Assembly: GCF_035934735.1 (NCBI RefSeq)
Contig: NZ_CP142396.1
Coordinates: 2,046,001 to 2,110,000 of the forward strand
Source: Sedimentibacter sp. MB31-C6
Lineage (GTDB): Bacteria > Bacillota > Clostridia > Tissierellales > Sedimentibacteraceae
Direction of reading: 5' to 3'
Length of the DNA stretch: 64,000 nucleotides
The position numbers were made by a program, and so were the translations under genes. The notes beneath the pieces were generated by a model. The model saw nothing but the letters and a program-made list of their open reading frames with translations, was not told the origin of the DNA and searched no databases. Shown piece after piece: positions 6,781 to 16,740 of the stretch (position 1 is its first letter; the number at the start of each line of letters is the position of its first letter).

Positions 6781-8247
6781 ATGAGGTTATTTGGAGGTAT
6801 ATTAGGTACTAATATTATTTATGGAATACAAGAAGTAAATTCAGGTAATTTAAGTAAAAAATTTGGTAGAAAAGATTCAAGACGGAAAGTACTTACTGAA
6901 GGTTTAAACAAATTAATAAATAATTATAGAAAGGTTCTTGCTCAAGTTGGTATGAATTCTGACACTCTTTTTAATAGAACAAAAAAACTGTCTGCTATAA
7001 CAATGGAAACGAGTTCTGCAATGCAAGAAATATCTGGAACAATTGAGGAAATTGCTACAGGAGTAGAGCGACAAAATAATATGACTAATAATATTATGGA
7101 CAGTAGCCAAAAATTAGTAGAACTTGCAAATGAGACGAGCATTAAAGTTGAAAATGCAAAAAACAATTTGGAGGAAACTGTTTTAGGGTTTAGGGATAAC
7201 GGTGAAGTTTTACAGCAATTAATTGAGAAAATGCAATCAAGGTCAAATGATAATATTCTATTATCACAACAAACAAAGGAAACGTCAGAAAACCTTAAAA
7301 CTATGAATGGCATCATAGATGTAGTGAAAAATATTTCTGAACAAACAAATTTACTCGCAATAAACGCTTCAATTGAAGCATCCAGAGCAGGAGAGGCTGG
7401 AAAGGGTTTTTCTGTTATTGCTAATGAAATAAGATCACTAGCTGAAGAATCTAATAAGGCAGCCGATGAAATAGGAAAAATACTCAGCAATTTTGAAAAT
7501 GAAATCTTGGATTTAATTAATTCTTTTGATAAAGGAATAAGTCAAGAACAAGAAAATTCAAATATATTGTCTAAAGCAGAAAAAGGTTTTCAAGGCATGA
7601 TTGAAACTAGTGATTTAACTGTATCAACAATGTTTCAAGTATGTGAAGGCATTGAGTTACAAAAGAACGAAATTGAAAGTATGAATAGTCATCTTATTCA
7701 AATTACTTCTGTTTCAGATGAAATTAGTGAGGCAACACGACAAGTAGCTTCAGTAATAGAAGAGCAAACAAATAAAATTGAAATAATGGCACAGGAAACA
7801 GAATCATTTGAGAGAATGAGTGAGGCAATGACAAATGTTATAAAAGAACACTCGCAAGTTAAAATTCCAAAGGATAAATTAGAATCGATAAAAAATAAAT
7901 GGACAGCCTTTGTTAAAGATTTAGTACAAAATCCTGATATAATTAAGTTGGATAGTAAAGTACATACGAAATTGTTTAAAGAGCTTTCAAGACAGCATAA
8001 TGATAAAATTGTTCTTTATACATATAAGCCTGATAGTACTAGAGTAGGTTGCAATCTTGACAATATCCCTCAGATAGATTTGAGAGACCGACCATGGTTT
8101 ATTGGTGCTTTGGAAGGAAAAGTATATATTTCTGATTTATATATCACTACAGATACAAATGAAATTGTATTAACTATAGCTTCTCCAATTTTTGATAAAG
8201 GTAAGTCTATAGCAGTTTTAGGATTAGATGTAGTAATAGAAAGTTAA
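6781..8247 (+). CDS. Soluble chemoreceptor with C-terminal Cache-like domain
   Basis: A 488-residue protein with no transmembrane segment. Residues ~55-390 are the coiled-coil signalling domain with the hallmark hairpin tip [20 protein letters not shown] (near residues 184-203), which contacts CheW/CheA. The C-terminal ~100 residues ([44 protein letters not shown]-like wording) resemble the membrane-distal part of a dCache/PAS-like sensor. Such a domain is normally extracellular and N-terminal. The ATG at 6766 is less likely than ATG 6781, which has GGAGG eight bases upstream. It is monocistronic, with a terminator at 8264. The signal sensed is unknown. Confidence 0.8.
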   Translation: MRLFGGILGTNIIYGIQEVNSGNLSKKFGRKDSRRKVLTEGLNKLINNYRKVLAQVGMNSDTLFNRTKKLSAITMETSSAMQEISGTIEEIATGVERQNNMTNNIMDSSQKLVELANETSIKVENAKNNLEETVLGFRDNGEVLQQLIEKMQSRSNDNILLSQQTKETSENLKTMNGIIDVVKNISEQTNLLAINASIEASRAGEAGKGFSVIANEIRSLAEESNKAADEIGKILSNFENEILDLINSFDKGISQEQENSNILSKAEKGFQGMIETSDLTVSTMFQVCEGIELQKNEIESMNSHLIQITSVSDEISEATRQVASVIEEQTNKIEIMAQETESFERMSEAMTNVIKEHSQVKIPKDKLESIKNKWTAFVKDLVQNPDIIKLDSKVHTKLFKELSRQHNDKIVLYTYKPDSTRVGCNLDNIPQIDLRDRPWFIGALEGKVYISDLYITTDTNEIVLTIASPIFDKGKSIAVLGLDVVIES

Positions 8248-8263
8248 TAAATTAAAAACTATC

Positions 8264-8290
8264 ACCTCTCGCATAAACGAGAGGTTTTTT
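8264..8290 (+). terminator. Intrinsic terminator after the chemoreceptor gene
   Basis: An 8-bp stem ACCTCTCG/CGAGAGGT with a 6-nt loop, followed by six T. Confidence 0.9.
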
Positions 8291-8405
8291 GAGTAGAAAA
8301 TAATAAGAATTAAGAAAAATTGAGAAAAATTGAGAAAACATTATAAAATATAGCTAATTAAGGAATATTTGATGAATTTTAATGAAAATTATTTGAAAAT
8401 AAATA

Positions 8406-8464
8406 TTGATTTAAGAAATAATAATGATATAATAAATTAAAGGTCAAAGAAAGTCAAAGTCAAA
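8406..8464 (+). promoter_or_regulatory. ctsR promoter and CtsR operator
   Basis: TTGATT (8406-8411) and TATAAT (8428-8433) are spaced by 16 bp. At 8442-8458 lies GGTCAAAGAAAGTCAAA, matching the CtsR tandem heptad consensus with a 3-bp gap, and an extra AGTCAAA overlaps at 8458-8464. The position at about +1 fits autorepression of the clpC operon. Confidence 0.9.
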
Positions 8465-8511
8465 GACAGAACTAAGGTTAAATACTAAAATATTAGTTAG
8501 GAAGTGATAAG

Positions 8512-8976
8512 TTGTCAAATTTAAGTGATATAATTGAAGGTTTTATAAAGGAGTTAATGGATTCCAATGAAGAAAGTGCAATAGAAATCCAAAGAAATTT
8601 GCTTGCTCAACAATTTGATTGTTCTCCTTCTCAAATTAATTATGTTTTGACTACTAGGTTTAATAATGACAGAGGATATATTATTGAAAGTAGAAGGGGT
8701 GGCGGAGGTTATATAAGAATTTTCAAAGTAAAATCTTCAAAGCAAGATGAATTGGATAAAATATTTGGTGATAGCATAGGTGAAAGTATAACTATTAATA
8801 AAGCTCTTGATATAATTGAAATTTTAGCCGATAGAGGTATAATCTCACAAAGAGAACAAAGAATAATGAAAAGAGCTATAAATGATAGAGCATTAAAGGA
8901 AGTCTCCTATGATAACAGAAACAAGTTTAGAGCTGATATATTGAAAGAAATGATTTTAGCATTGATAGAACAATAA
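8512..8976 (+). CDS. ctsR: Transcriptional repressor CtsR
   Basis: A 154-residue class III heat-shock repressor. The N-terminal winged helix-turn-helix includes QFDCSPSQINYVLTTRF and the glycine-rich wing ESRRGGGGYIRI, which in this family reads the operator and acts as the heat-sensing element. The C-terminal four-helix dimerisation domain follows. The start is TTG with TAGGAAGTG upstream. It heads the ctsR-mcsA-mcsB-clpC operon, and its own operator lies 50-70 bp upstream. In Bacillus, McsB with McsA inactivates CtsR; the same circuit is expected here. Confidence 0.95.
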   Translation: MSNLSDIIEGFIKELMDSNEESAIEIQRNLLAQQFDCSPSQINYVLTTRFNNDRGYIIESRRGGGGYIRIFKVKSSKQDELDKIFGDSIGESITINKALDIIEILADRGIISQREQRIMKRAINDRALKEVSYDNRNKFRADILKEMILALIEQ

Positions 8977-9003
8977 TAAAGATATTTAAATGGGAGGTAT
9001 ATT

Positions 9004-9492
9004 ATGTTATGTAATGAATGTGGTAAAAATGAAGCTACAGTTCATGTAACACATATAATTAATGGAAAAAAGACTGAAAGCCATTTGTGTGAAGAGTGTG
9101 CTAAAAAGAATCAATCTATATTTAATTCAGGATTTTCTATGGAAAATATGTTTTCTGCAATGTTGAATAATGCTTTTAGTACAACATCATATTTATCTAG
9201 TAAAGGTTGTTCTACTTGTGGAATGACATTTGAGCAATTTAAAAAAAATGGTAAATTTGGTTGTAGTGATTGCATTGATACGTTTAAAACTAAACTTATG
9301 CCAGTCGTAAAAAATATACAGGGATATGATACCCATAAGGGTAAAATTCCAAGAAGGGATGGGGGAACATATAGAATACAAAAGGATATTGAAAAATTAA
9401 AAATTGAATTAAAACAAGCAATTGAAGCAGAAGAATATGAAAAAGCTGCAGAATTGAGAGATAGAATAAGAAATATGGAAAGTACGTTATAA
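9004..9492 (+). CDS. mcsA: McsA, activator of protein arginine kinase
   Basis: A 162-residue protein with two paired zinc-finger-like clusters: CNECGKN with CEECAKK, then CSTCGMT with CSDCID. The C-terminal UVR motif is IELKQAIEAEEYEKAAELRD. McsA binds and stimulates McsB and is metal- and redox-sensitive. It sits 27 bp after ctsR and 18 bp before mcsB, with GGGAGG in front of the ATG. Length and order match the family. Confidence 0.95.
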   Translation: MLCNECGKNEATVHVTHIINGKKTESHLCEECAKKNQSIFNSGFSMENMFSAMLNNAFSTTSYLSSKGCSTCGMTFEQFKKNGKFGCSDCIDTFKTKLMPVVKNIQGYDTHKGKIPRRDGGTYRIQKDIEKLKIELKQAIEAEEYEKAAELRDRIRNMESTL

Positions 9493-9510
9493 TTATGAGG
9501 AGGGCTAAAT

Positions 9511-10503
9511 ATGGATTACAATGATATTGTGGTAACTAGCCGAATTAGATTGGCAAGGAATTTAAAGAATTATAAATTTCCTACTAAAATGTCAAATGAA
9601 GAATCGAATAAAATTATTAATGATGTAAATGATGCTATAAATAGTATTGGATTGAATTATAAATTGACATATATGAAAGATTTAAGTGAAACTGAGAAAA
9701 ATGTTCTCGTTGAAAGACATTTAATTAGTCCAGGATTAGGAGAAAAAAAGAATGATGGAGCATTTCTTTTAAGTCCAGATGAAAGTGTTTCTATTATGAT
9801 AAATGAAGAAGACCATGTAAGAATCCAATCATTAGGACAGAATATGTCATTAATGGAATGTTGGGATATTAGTAATAAAATTGATGATGTTTTAGAGGAA
9901 AAACTAGATTACACTTTCGATAAGGATTTAGGATATATAACAAGTTGTCCAACTAATTTAGGAACGGGAATGAGAGCATCTGTTATGATGCATTTGCCAG
10001 CATTATCTATAACTAATCAAATTGATAAGCTTATTTACGGTGTTTCACAACTAGGAGTAGCTGTTAGAGGAGTATATGGTGAAGGTACAAAATCTTTAGG
10101 ACATTTATATCAAATTTCTAATCAAGGTACATTAGGTGCATCTGAGGAAACACTAATTGATAAGGTTACGCAAATTACAATGCAAATAGCACAAAAGGAA
10201 AAACATACGAGAGATTATCTTAATAAAAATAATATTGATGAACTTGAAGATGAAATATATAGGGCCTATGGATTGTTGACTAATGCTAAAAAAATGACTA
10301 CTGATGAAGCTATGAAGTTATTGTCGTTGATAAAACTTGGAAGTGAAATGAAAATAATTGATAAGGTTAAAAATAAGAAGTTATATGAATTAATGATTAA
10401 AATACAACCCAATAATCTTTTATCTAAAGAAGGTAAGGATCTTACTGCGAAGGAAAGAGACTTTAAAAGGGCAGAATTAATTAGTAGAGAATTATTATCT
10501 TAA
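9511..10503 (+). CDS. mcsB: Protein arginine kinase McsB
   Basis: A 330-residue phosphagen-kinase-like enzyme that phosphorylates arginines on proteins and so marks them for ClpC-ClpP. Visible motifs are SSRIRLARNL-like VTSRIRLARNL at the N-terminus, TSCPTNLGTGMRASVMMHLP in the ATP-guanido catalytic core, and RGVYGEGTKSLGHLYQISN. The usual N-terminal and C-terminal lobes are both complete. The RBS is GAGGAGG. It is the third gene of the CtsR operon. Confidence 0.95.
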   Translation: MDYNDIVVTSRIRLARNLKNYKFPTKMSNEESNKIINDVNDAINSIGLNYKLTYMKDLSETEKNVLVERHLISPGLGEKKNDGAFLLSPDESVSIMINEEDHVRIQSLGQNMSLMECWDISNKIDDVLEEKLDYTFDKDLGYITSCPTNLGTGMRASVMMHLPALSITNQIDKLIYGVSQLGVAVRGVYGEGTKSLGHLYQISNQGTLGASEETLIDKVTQITMQIAQKEKHTRDYLNKNNIDELEDEIYRAYGLLTNAKKMTTDEAMKLLSLIKLGSEMKIIDKVKNKKLYELMIKIQPNNLLSKEGKDLTAKERDFKRAELISRELLS

Positions 10504-10545
10504 ATATAGTTAAAATAGTATTAACGGATAAAGGAGATGAAATAT

Positions 10546-12984
10546 ATGATAAATGGTTTTAACAATTCAGCAAAAAAAGCTATTGAATTAGCACAAGAGG
10601 AAGTTAAAAAATTCAAACAAAATATGTTAGGAACAGAACATATTTTATTGGGCTTAATGATTGAAGAAGAAGGAATTGCTGGGAAAATACTTAGAGAAAA
10701 ATTAAATGTAGATCAGGTTAGAGAAATTATTAAAAATTCGACAGGTATTGGTGATAAAATACCTGAGTTTATAACAATTAGCCCAAGGAGTAAATATATT
10801 ATTGAATTAGCAAAACAATATTCAATACAACAAGGTGCTTCATATATAGGAACAGAGCATATACTATTGGCATTGATTGATGAAGGGGAAGGTATAGCTG
10901 CACAAATTGTTAAATCTGTTTCAAGTTTACAAGAACTGAAAAATGAAGTTGTTAAAACTTTAAATCAAGGGCAGGTAGGAGAAGGAAATTCAAATATAGG
11001 AGGCACTTCTCAAATTTCAAGTACTACAGGGACAAAAACTATTGATAAATATGGTACTGATTTAAATCAAAGGGCAAAAGAAGGGAAACTTGATCCAGTT
11101 ATAGGTAGGGAAGATGTGATTGAAAGGGTAATTCAAATATTATCTAGAAGGACAAAAAATAATCCTGTTTTAATAGGAGAGCCTGGTGTAGGTAAGACAG
11201 CTATTGCAGAAGGATTAGCCCAAGAAATAGTTAAAGGAAATGTGCCGGAAATTTTAAAAGAAAAGAGAGTTATTACTCTTGATATGGCAGGTATGGTAGC
11301 TGGAGCGAAGTATAGGGGAGAATTTGAAGAAAGACTCAAAAATTCTGTAGATGAAATTAAAGCAGCTGGAAATATAATATTATTTATAGATGAACTTCAT
11401 ACTATTATTGGAGCAGGGGCTGCAGAAGGATCTATAGATGCATCTAATATACTCAAACCAACTTTGGCAAGAGGAGAATTACAAGTTGTTGGAGCTACAA
11501 CTTTGGATGAATATAAAAAACATATAGAAAAGGATGCTGCTTTAGAAAGAAGATTTCAACCAATAACTGTAGAAGAGCCAACTGTAGATGATGCAATACT
11601 TATATTAAAGGGTTTGAGAGACAAATATGAAGCACATCATAAGGTAGCTATAACAGATGAAGCTATAGAAGCAGCAGCTAAGCTGTCTCATAGATATATA
11701 TCAGATAGATTTTTACCTGATAAAGCAATTGACTTAATTGATGAAGCTGCTTCTAGAGCAAGACTTAAATCATCAACATTTCCTAAAGGATTAAAGGAAA
11801 TAGAAGATAAATTAAAAGAAATTAATAATGAAAAGAAGGCAGCAATCACTAATCAAGATTTCGAAAAAGCTGCATCTTTAAGAGATGAAGAAAAGGAACT
11901 ATCCCTAGAATTAGATAAACAAAAGAAACTATGGGCTGCAAAAAATTCAAAGGATTCAAGTATTGGAGCAGAAGAAATTGCTGGAATAATAGCTCAATGG
12001 ACAGGAATACCAGTTAAAAAACTTCAAGGGGATGAATCTGAAAGATTGCTTAATATGGAGGAAATTCTTCATAAAAGAGTAATAGGTCAGGAAACAGCTG
12101 TAGATGCAATTGCAAAGGCTATAAGAAGGTCTAGAGTAGGACTTAAGGATCCTAAAAAGCCAATTGGTTCTTTTATATTTCTTGGACCAACAGGTGTTGG
12201 TAAGACGGAGTTATCTAAAGCTTTAGCTGAATCTATGTTTGGTGATGAAGATGCTATGATAAGAGTTGATATGTCAGAATACATGGAAAAACATTCGGTA
12301 TCAAAATTAGTTGGTTCACCTCCTGGATATGTGGGATTTGATGATGGAGGACAATTGACAGAAAGAGTAAGAAGGAAACCATATTCAGTTATATTGTTTG
12401 ATGAAATTGAAAAAGCACATCCAGATGTATTTAATATATTATTACAGATACTAGATGATGGTCGCTTAACTGATTCAAAGGGAAGAACTGTTGACTTTAA
12501 AAATACTGTAGTTATAATGACATCAAATGTTGGGGCAAGTACAATTAAGAAACAAAGAACATTAGGATTTGCCACAAGTTCTTCAAATGAAGAAAAAGAT
12601 GAATATGAAAAAATGAAAGAAAATGTAATGAGTCAGTTAAAGCAAACATTTAGACCAGAGTTTTTAAATCGTATAGATGAAATAATTGTATTCCATTCTT
12701 TAAATAAGGAACATATTAAAAAAATAGTTTCATTAATGATTGATAGTTTGTCAAAACGTCTTGAAACATTAAATATTAAAATCGAATTAGATGAAAAGGC
12801 AAAAGAATTATTAGCTGATGAAGGTTTTGATCCAGTATATGGAGCAAGACCGTTACAAAGAGCAATAAGAAGAAAAATAGAAGACAGATTGTCAGAAGAA
12901 TTACTAAAAGGTACAGTTAAAAAATCTGATACAATTAAAATAAGTGCCAATGAAAAAGAGCTAGTCTTTAGCAACGAAAGTTAA
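10546..12984 (+). CDS. clpC: AAA+ unfoldase ClpC
   Basis: 812 residues. An N-terminal double Clp-N repeat ([14 protein letters not shown] and [13 protein letters not shown]) is followed by AAA-1 with Walker [10 protein letters not shown] and Walker [11 protein letters not shown] short UVR-bearing middle domain follows ([13 protein letters not shown]), then AAA-2 with GPTGVGKTE and [13 protein letters not shown], and the D2 small domain ([12 protein letters not shown]). It unfolds substrates, including arginine-phosphorylated proteins, for ClpP. AAGGAG abuts the first ATG (10537), so ATG 10546, nine bases downstream, is the better start. A terminator follows at 12988. Confidence 0.95.
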   Translation: MINGFNNSAKKAIELAQEEVKKFKQNMLGTEHILLGLMIEEEGIAGKILREKLNVDQVREIIKNSTGIGDKIPEFITISPRSKYIIELAKQYSIQQGASYIGTEHILLALIDEGEGIAAQIVKSVSSLQELKNEVVKTLNQGQVGEGNSNIGGTSQISSTTGTKTIDKYGTDLNQRAKEGKLDPVIGREDVIERVIQILSRRTKNNPVLIGEPGVGKTAIAEGLAQEIVKGNVPEILKEKRVITLDMAGMVAGAKYRGEFEERLKNSVDEIKAAGNIILFIDELHTIIGAGAAEGSIDASNILKPTLARGELQVVGATTLDEYKKHIEKDAALERRFQPITVEEPTVDDAILILKGLRDKYEAHHKVAITDEAIEAAAKLSHRYISDRFLPDKAIDLIDEAASRARLKSSTFPKGLKEIEDKLKEINNEKKAAITNQDFEKAASLRDEEKELSLELDKQKKLWAAKNSKDSSIGAEEIAGIIAQWTGIPVKKLQGDESERLLNMEEILHKRVIGQETAVDAIAKAIRRSRVGLKDPKKPIGSFIFLGPTGVGKTELSKALAESMFGDEDAMIRVDMSEYMEKHSVSKLVGSPPGYVGFDDGGQLTERVRRKPYSVILFDEIEKAHPDVFNILLQILDDGRLTDSKGRTVDFKNTVVIMTSNVGASTIKKQRTLGFATSSSNEEKDEYEKMKENVMSQLKQTFRPEFLNRIDEIIVFHSLNKEHIKKIVSLMIDSLSKRLETLNIKIELDEKAKELLADEGFDPVYGARPLQRAIRRKIEDRLSEELLKGTVKKSDTIKISANEKELVFSNES

Positions 12985-12987
12985 TTT

Positions 12988-13018
12988 AGAGGGAACCAAC
13001 TTGGTCCCTCTTCTTTTA
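12988..13018 (+). terminator. Intrinsic terminator after clpC
   Basis: An inverted repeat AGAGGGAACCAA/TTGGTCCCTCT with a tight turn, followed by TCTTTT, closes the ctsR operon. Confidence 0.85.
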
Positions 13019-13037
13019 TAACAGTGTTTATAATATT

Positions 13038-13091
13038 TGTAGGGTATGCATTGTATGCATACCGCGGGACGCATACAATGCGTCCCCTACA
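13038..13091 (+). repeat. TGTAGGG palindromic element, full 54-bp copy
   Basis: The ends are TGTAGGG and CCCTACA. Inside are two head-to-head hairpins, one around GTATGCATTGTATGCATAC and one around GACGCATACAATGCGTC, joined by CGCGG. Full copies of exactly the same length occur at 35740-35793 and 41185-41238. Confidence 0.85.
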
Positions 13092-13186
13092 GTTTAAAAA
13101 ATATCCATTTTATAGTATAATAAATGAAAAAGTCAATTTGTTGCGTATGTAATATCTATAATTGTATAAAGATAGGGAGTCAAATA

Positions 13187-13480
13187 ATGGTAACACGTGA
13201 AGAAATATTAAAAATTGCTAAATTATCTAAACTAGCAATAAAAGAAAATGAAATTGAAGAACTGATAAAAGATATGAATCAAATAATCGATTTTGCTAAT
13301 ACAATTAATATGGTTGTTGAAGATGAAGACTATGATGAATTTGAGAATATTAATAATTTAGTAAATGTTTTTCATAAAGATGAAGTTTTAGAATCTTATG
13401 ATAGAGATAATATATTAAAAAATAGAGATGGTGGAGAAAATGGTTACTTCTTTGTAAAAAGGTGCCTTCCTGAAACGTAG
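13187..13480 (+). CDS. gatC: Asp/Glu-tRNA amidotransferase subunit C
   Basis: A 97-residue small subunit that stabilises the GatAB complex, which converts mischarged Glu-tRNA-Gln or Asp-tRNA-Asn to the amides. Typical features are the N-terminal TREEILKIAKLSKLAI helix, the ELIKDMNQIIDFANTI helix and the C-terminal DGGENGYFFVKR. An in-frame ATG at 13124 exists, but ATG 13187, behind GGGAG, gives the family N-terminus. First gene of gatCAB. Confidence 0.93.
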   Translation: MVTREEILKIAKLSKLAIKENEIEELIKDMNQIIDFANTINMVVEDEDYDEFENINNLVNVFHKDEVLESYDRDNILKNRDGGENGYFFVKRCLPET

Positions 13481-13520
13481 ATAAAGGAAGTGGAAGTCTT
13501 TAAGTTTTATGGGAGGAATT

Positions 13521-14993
13521 ATGGAGAAAACAATCAGTAAAATAAAATATATAAAGAATCTATTAGAAACTAAGCAAGTATCATGTATTGAATTGACTAA
13601 TAAATATTTAGAAAGTATAGAAACAGAAAATAAAATATTAAATGCATATGTTAAAACTACTGAAGAAATAGCAATAGCTACAGCTAAATCTGTTGATGAT
13701 AAAATTTCCAAAAGAGAAAAATTAAAGCCATTAGAAGGTATACCAATGACTTTAAAGGACAATATTTCTACGAAAGACGTGGAAACAACATGTTGTTCAA
13801 GGATGTTAAAAGGATATATACCAATTTATGATGCAACAGTATGGAGTATTTTAAAAGGTCAAAATGCAGTATTACTTGGGAAAACAAATATGGATGAATT
13901 TGCAATGGGATCTTCCTGTGAGACATCATGTTTCGGAGGAGCTATAAATCCACATAATTCTAAGTATGTAGCAGGTGGAAGTTCTGGCGGAGTAGCTTCA
14001 GCAGTAGGCGGAAATATTGCTGTTTATGGTTTAGGTTCTGACACAGGTGGTTCCATAAGGCAACCAGCTAGTTTTTGCGGTTTAGTTGGATTAAAACCTA
14101 CTTATGGAGCTATATCAAGATATGGATTAATTGCATATGCATCAAGCTTAGAACAAATTGGACCTATTGCTAAAACTGTAGAGGATACAGCTTTAGTTTA
14201 TGATTCTTTATCTATTTATGATACAAAGGATGCAACTTCACAGGGTAATAAGGGACAAACTGCAGAGGGTATTTTAAAAAATAGCATAAAGGGTATTAAA
14301 ATAGGAATTGTAGAAGAATATTTTGAAGGTGTTAGAAGTGATATTAAAGAATCAATAAATGATGCAATTAAAGTTTATGAGGATTTAGGTGCGGAAATAA
14401 TACATTTTAAGATACCACAATTAAAATATTCATTACCTGTTTATTATATTATAGCATGTGCTGAGGCTTCATCAAATTTAGGAAGATATGATGGAATTCG
14501 TTATGGATATAAATCATCTAGTTATGATGATATTAATGATATGATATGTAAAACACGAAGTGGCGGTTTTGGCAAGGAAGTACAAAGAAGAATTTTATTA
14601 GGTACTTATGTTTTAAGTGCAGGTTATTATGATGATTACTATAAAAAAGCTCAAAAGTTAAGGGGTTCTATAGTAAAGGCCTTTAGAGAAGCTTTTGATT
14701 TCTGTGATGTTATACTTGCTCCTACAGTTCCTAAGACAGCTTTTGAATTAAATTATACTTCAATAAACCCCATAGAAACATATATGACAGATATTTGTAC
14801 TGTGGCGGTAAATATTGCTGGTCTTCCAGCAGTTTCAGTTCCATGTGGACTTGATAATAAGGGATTACCAATAGGTATGCAAATTATAGGAAACATTTTT
14901 GATGATGCTAAAATATTAAATGTAGCTTATAAATATGAACAACAATCTAGAAATAATATTTATAAAGATATAAAGATGGGAGTGAGTTTATGA
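13521..14993 (+). CDS. gatA: Asp/Glu-tRNA amidotransferase subunit A
   Basis: A 490-residue amidase that releases ammonia from glutamine for transamidation. The Ser-cisSer-Lys triad is visible: the lysine in MTLKDNIS, then VAGGSSGGVASAVGG and GSDTGGSIRQPASFCG with the nucleophile serine. GLKPTYGAISRYGLIAYASS follows. ATG 13521 is preferred to 13509, since GGGAGG (13511-13516) sits between them. It overlaps gatB by 4 bp (ATGA), implying translational coupling. Confidence 0.95.
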   Translation: MEKTISKIKYIKNLLETKQVSCIELTNKYLESIETENKILNAYVKTTEEIAIATAKSVDDKISKREKLKPLEGIPMTLKDNISTKDVETTCCSRMLKGYIPIYDATVWSILKGQNAVLLGKTNMDEFAMGSSCETSCFGGAINPHNSKYVAGGSSGGVASAVGGNIAVYGLGSDTGGSIRQPASFCGLVGLKPTYGAISRYGLIAYASSLEQIGPIAKTVEDTALVYDSLSIYDTKDATSQGNKGQTAEGILKNSIKGIKIGIVEEYFEGVRSDIKESINDAIKVYEDLGAEIIHFKIPQLKYSLPVYYIIACAEASSNLGRYDGIRYGYKSSSYDDINDMICKTRSGGFGKEVQRRILLGTYVLSAGYYDDYYKKAQKLRGSIVKAFREAFDFCDVILAPTVPKTAFELNYTSINPIETYMTDICTVAVNIAGLPAVSVPCGLDNKGLPIGMQIIGNIFDDAKILNVAYKYEQQSRNNIYKDIKMGVSL

Positions 14994-16411
14994 GTTGGGA
15001 ATTAATCGTCGGACTTGAAACTCATATTGAGCTTTCAACTAATACAAAAATTTTCTGCCAATGTACTACGGAATTTGGTGGAAAGCCAAATACTCATTGT
15101 TGCCCTGTTTGTATTGGATTACCAGGTACGCTGCCAAAGTTAAATATGAATGTTGTAAAATATGCGGTTAAGGCTGGACTTGCAACAAATTGTAATATAA
15201 ATAATATTTCTAAAATGGATCGTAAAAATTATATGTATCCAGATTTACCAAAAGCATACCAAATAACTCAGTATGATAGACCTTTATGTGAAGGAGGTTA
15301 TATAACATTATCATCAGGAAAAAAAATAAACATAACACGAATTCACATAGAAGAAGATGCTGGAAAGCTTGTACATGAAAAAGGAAATATCTTCATAGAT
15401 TACAATAGAGGAGGTATCCCTCTGATAGAAGTTGTATCAGAGCCGGATATTAGAAGTATAGATGAAGCCTTAGAATATATTGAGAATCTTAGACTAATAA
15501 TGAAGTATATTGGTGTATCAGATGTTAAAATGCAAGAAGGTTCGTTAAGATGTGATGTAAATATTTCTGTTAGAAAAGTTGGAGAAAAAGAGTTTGGTAC
15601 GAGAACAGAGATTAAAAATATGAATTCTTTAAACTTTATTTCCAAAGCAATAGATTATGAGTTCAAGCGACAAATAAAAATATTAGAAGATGGTGGAGAG
15701 ATTAACCAGGAAACGAGAAAATATAACAGTGATTTAAAGATTACTGAAAGTATGAGAGGAAAAGAGGATGTTGATGACTATAGATATTTTAGGGATCCTG
15801 ATTTAGTTACTATATTAATTTCAGATGGTGAAATTGATAGAATTAAACATGAATTGCCAGAACTTCCTCATGTTAAATTTCAACGTTTTATTAAAGATTA
15901 TAACTTGCCATATGCTGATGTTGAGTTGCTTATTAAATACAAAAAAGTCGCTGAATATTTTGAAGAAGCATGCAAGAATGTTGGTAATAATAAAATGGTT
16001 GCTAATTTTATGTTAGGACAAATATTTAGGTATTTATCTACAGAAGAAGAAAAGGATAATTGTAATATTCCTATTCCTCCTTATTATTTAAATGAACTTA
16101 TAAAATTGATAGAAAAGAAAAAAATAACTTATAATATGGCAAAAAATACGTTAGAAAAAATGTTGGAAACAGGCGAATCTGTAAAAAACATAATATCAGA
16201 AAAGGATATGGTAATAATTGATGAAGGTGCACTTAAAATTCTTTGTGAAAAAGCTCTTTTAGAAAATAACGAAGCTGTAAAATCTTATTTAAATGGTAAG
16301 GAAAAGGCATTAAAATCAATTATAGGATATATTATGAAAGAAACAAATGGTAAAGCTGATGCAAAGTTAGCAAGTAAAATTATTAAAAAATTATTAGCAG
16401 GTATAAATTAA
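14990..16411 (+). CDS. gatB: Asp/Glu-tRNA amidotransferase subunit B
   Basis: A 473-residue subunit that binds the mischarged tRNA and activates its side chain with ATP. It begins ELIVGLETHIELSTNTKIFC, with zinc ligands CQC and CCPVC in the cradle domain. KMDRKNYMYPDLPKAYQI and RCDVNISVR complete the conserved core; the C-terminal helical and YqeY-like tail ends at KIIKKLLAGIN. It overlaps gatA by 4 bp and ends the operon before a terminator. Confidence 0.95.
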   Translation: MSWELIVGLETHIELSTNTKIFCQCTTEFGGKPNTHCCPVCIGLPGTLPKLNMNVVKYAVKAGLATNCNINNISKMDRKNYMYPDLPKAYQITQYDRPLCEGGYITLSSGKKINITRIHIEEDAGKLVHEKGNIFIDYNRGGIPLIEVVSEPDIRSIDEALEYIENLRLIMKYIGVSDVKMQEGSLRCDVNISVRKVGEKEFGTRTEIKNMNSLNFISKAIDYEFKRQIKILEDGGEINQETRKYNSDLKITESMRGKEDVDDYRYFRDPDLVTILISDGEIDRIKHELPELPHVKFQRFIKDYNLPYADVELLIKYKKVAEYFEEACKNVGNNKMVANFMLGQIFRYLSTEEEKDNCNIPIPPYYLNELIKLIEKKKITYNMAKNTLEKMLETGESVKNIISEKDMVIIDEGALKILCEKALLENNEAVKSYLNGKEKALKSIIGYIMKETNGKADAKLASKIIKKLLAGIN

Positions 16412-16434
16412 CAATGAAGTTAAGAATTAAGAGA

Positions 16435-16462
16435 AAATTTAGAGAGACCCTCTAAATTTTTT
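16435..16462 (+). terminator. Intrinsic terminator after gatB
   Basis: A 10-bp stem (16435-16444 with 16450-16459) with a 5-nt loop and a T run through 16462. The composite hairpin element begins inside this T run. Confidence 0.88.
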
Positions 16463-16632
16463 ATTATATAGGAAAGTTCTCCTTTCCTATATAACAAAAA
16501 ACGAGGATTGCAAAGGACGGAACGTCCTTGCCGTTAAGGGGGGGGCTCAGTAAAAATGCTTTAATAAAGCATTTTTACGCCGAAGGGGGACATAGGTCCC
16601 CCTAGCGGGTGTTGCGAAGCAACTCTTTTTAT
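16457..16632 (+). repeat. Composite multi-hairpin element, copy A
   Basis: About 176 bp and nearly identical to 53973-54147. Five hairpins occur in order: TATAGGAAAG/CTTTCCTATA; AAGGACG/CGTCCTT; a 13-bp GTAAAAATGCTTT arm pair; GGGGGAC/GTCCCCC; and GTTGC/GCAAC. It has no ORF. It starts in the gatB terminator T-tract and ends in CTCTTTTTAT. It fills most of the gatB to LysM-GH18 gap. Confidence 0.85.
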
Positions 16633-16740
16633 TGCTTAAAATAAAAGTTCCAATAATTAAATAGCTTAACAAATTTCCTTACATTTCTTAACAACAGGTA
16701 AATATCATGCATATACTAATGAAAAGAAAGGAGTTAAAAT

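Noticed and set aside
6942-7490. Long antisense ORF inside the chemoreceptor gene
   Set aside because: It is a shadow of the coding frame with no RBS and low-complexity Ser/Ile/Leu composition.
8296-8345. Tandem AAAAATTGAG repeats as a functional array
   Set aside because: Only two to three imperfect units in AT-rich DNA; low complexity explains them.
12087-12575. Antisense 162-aa ORF inside clpC
   Set aside because: It mirrors the conserved AAA-2 coding sequence and has no independent signals.
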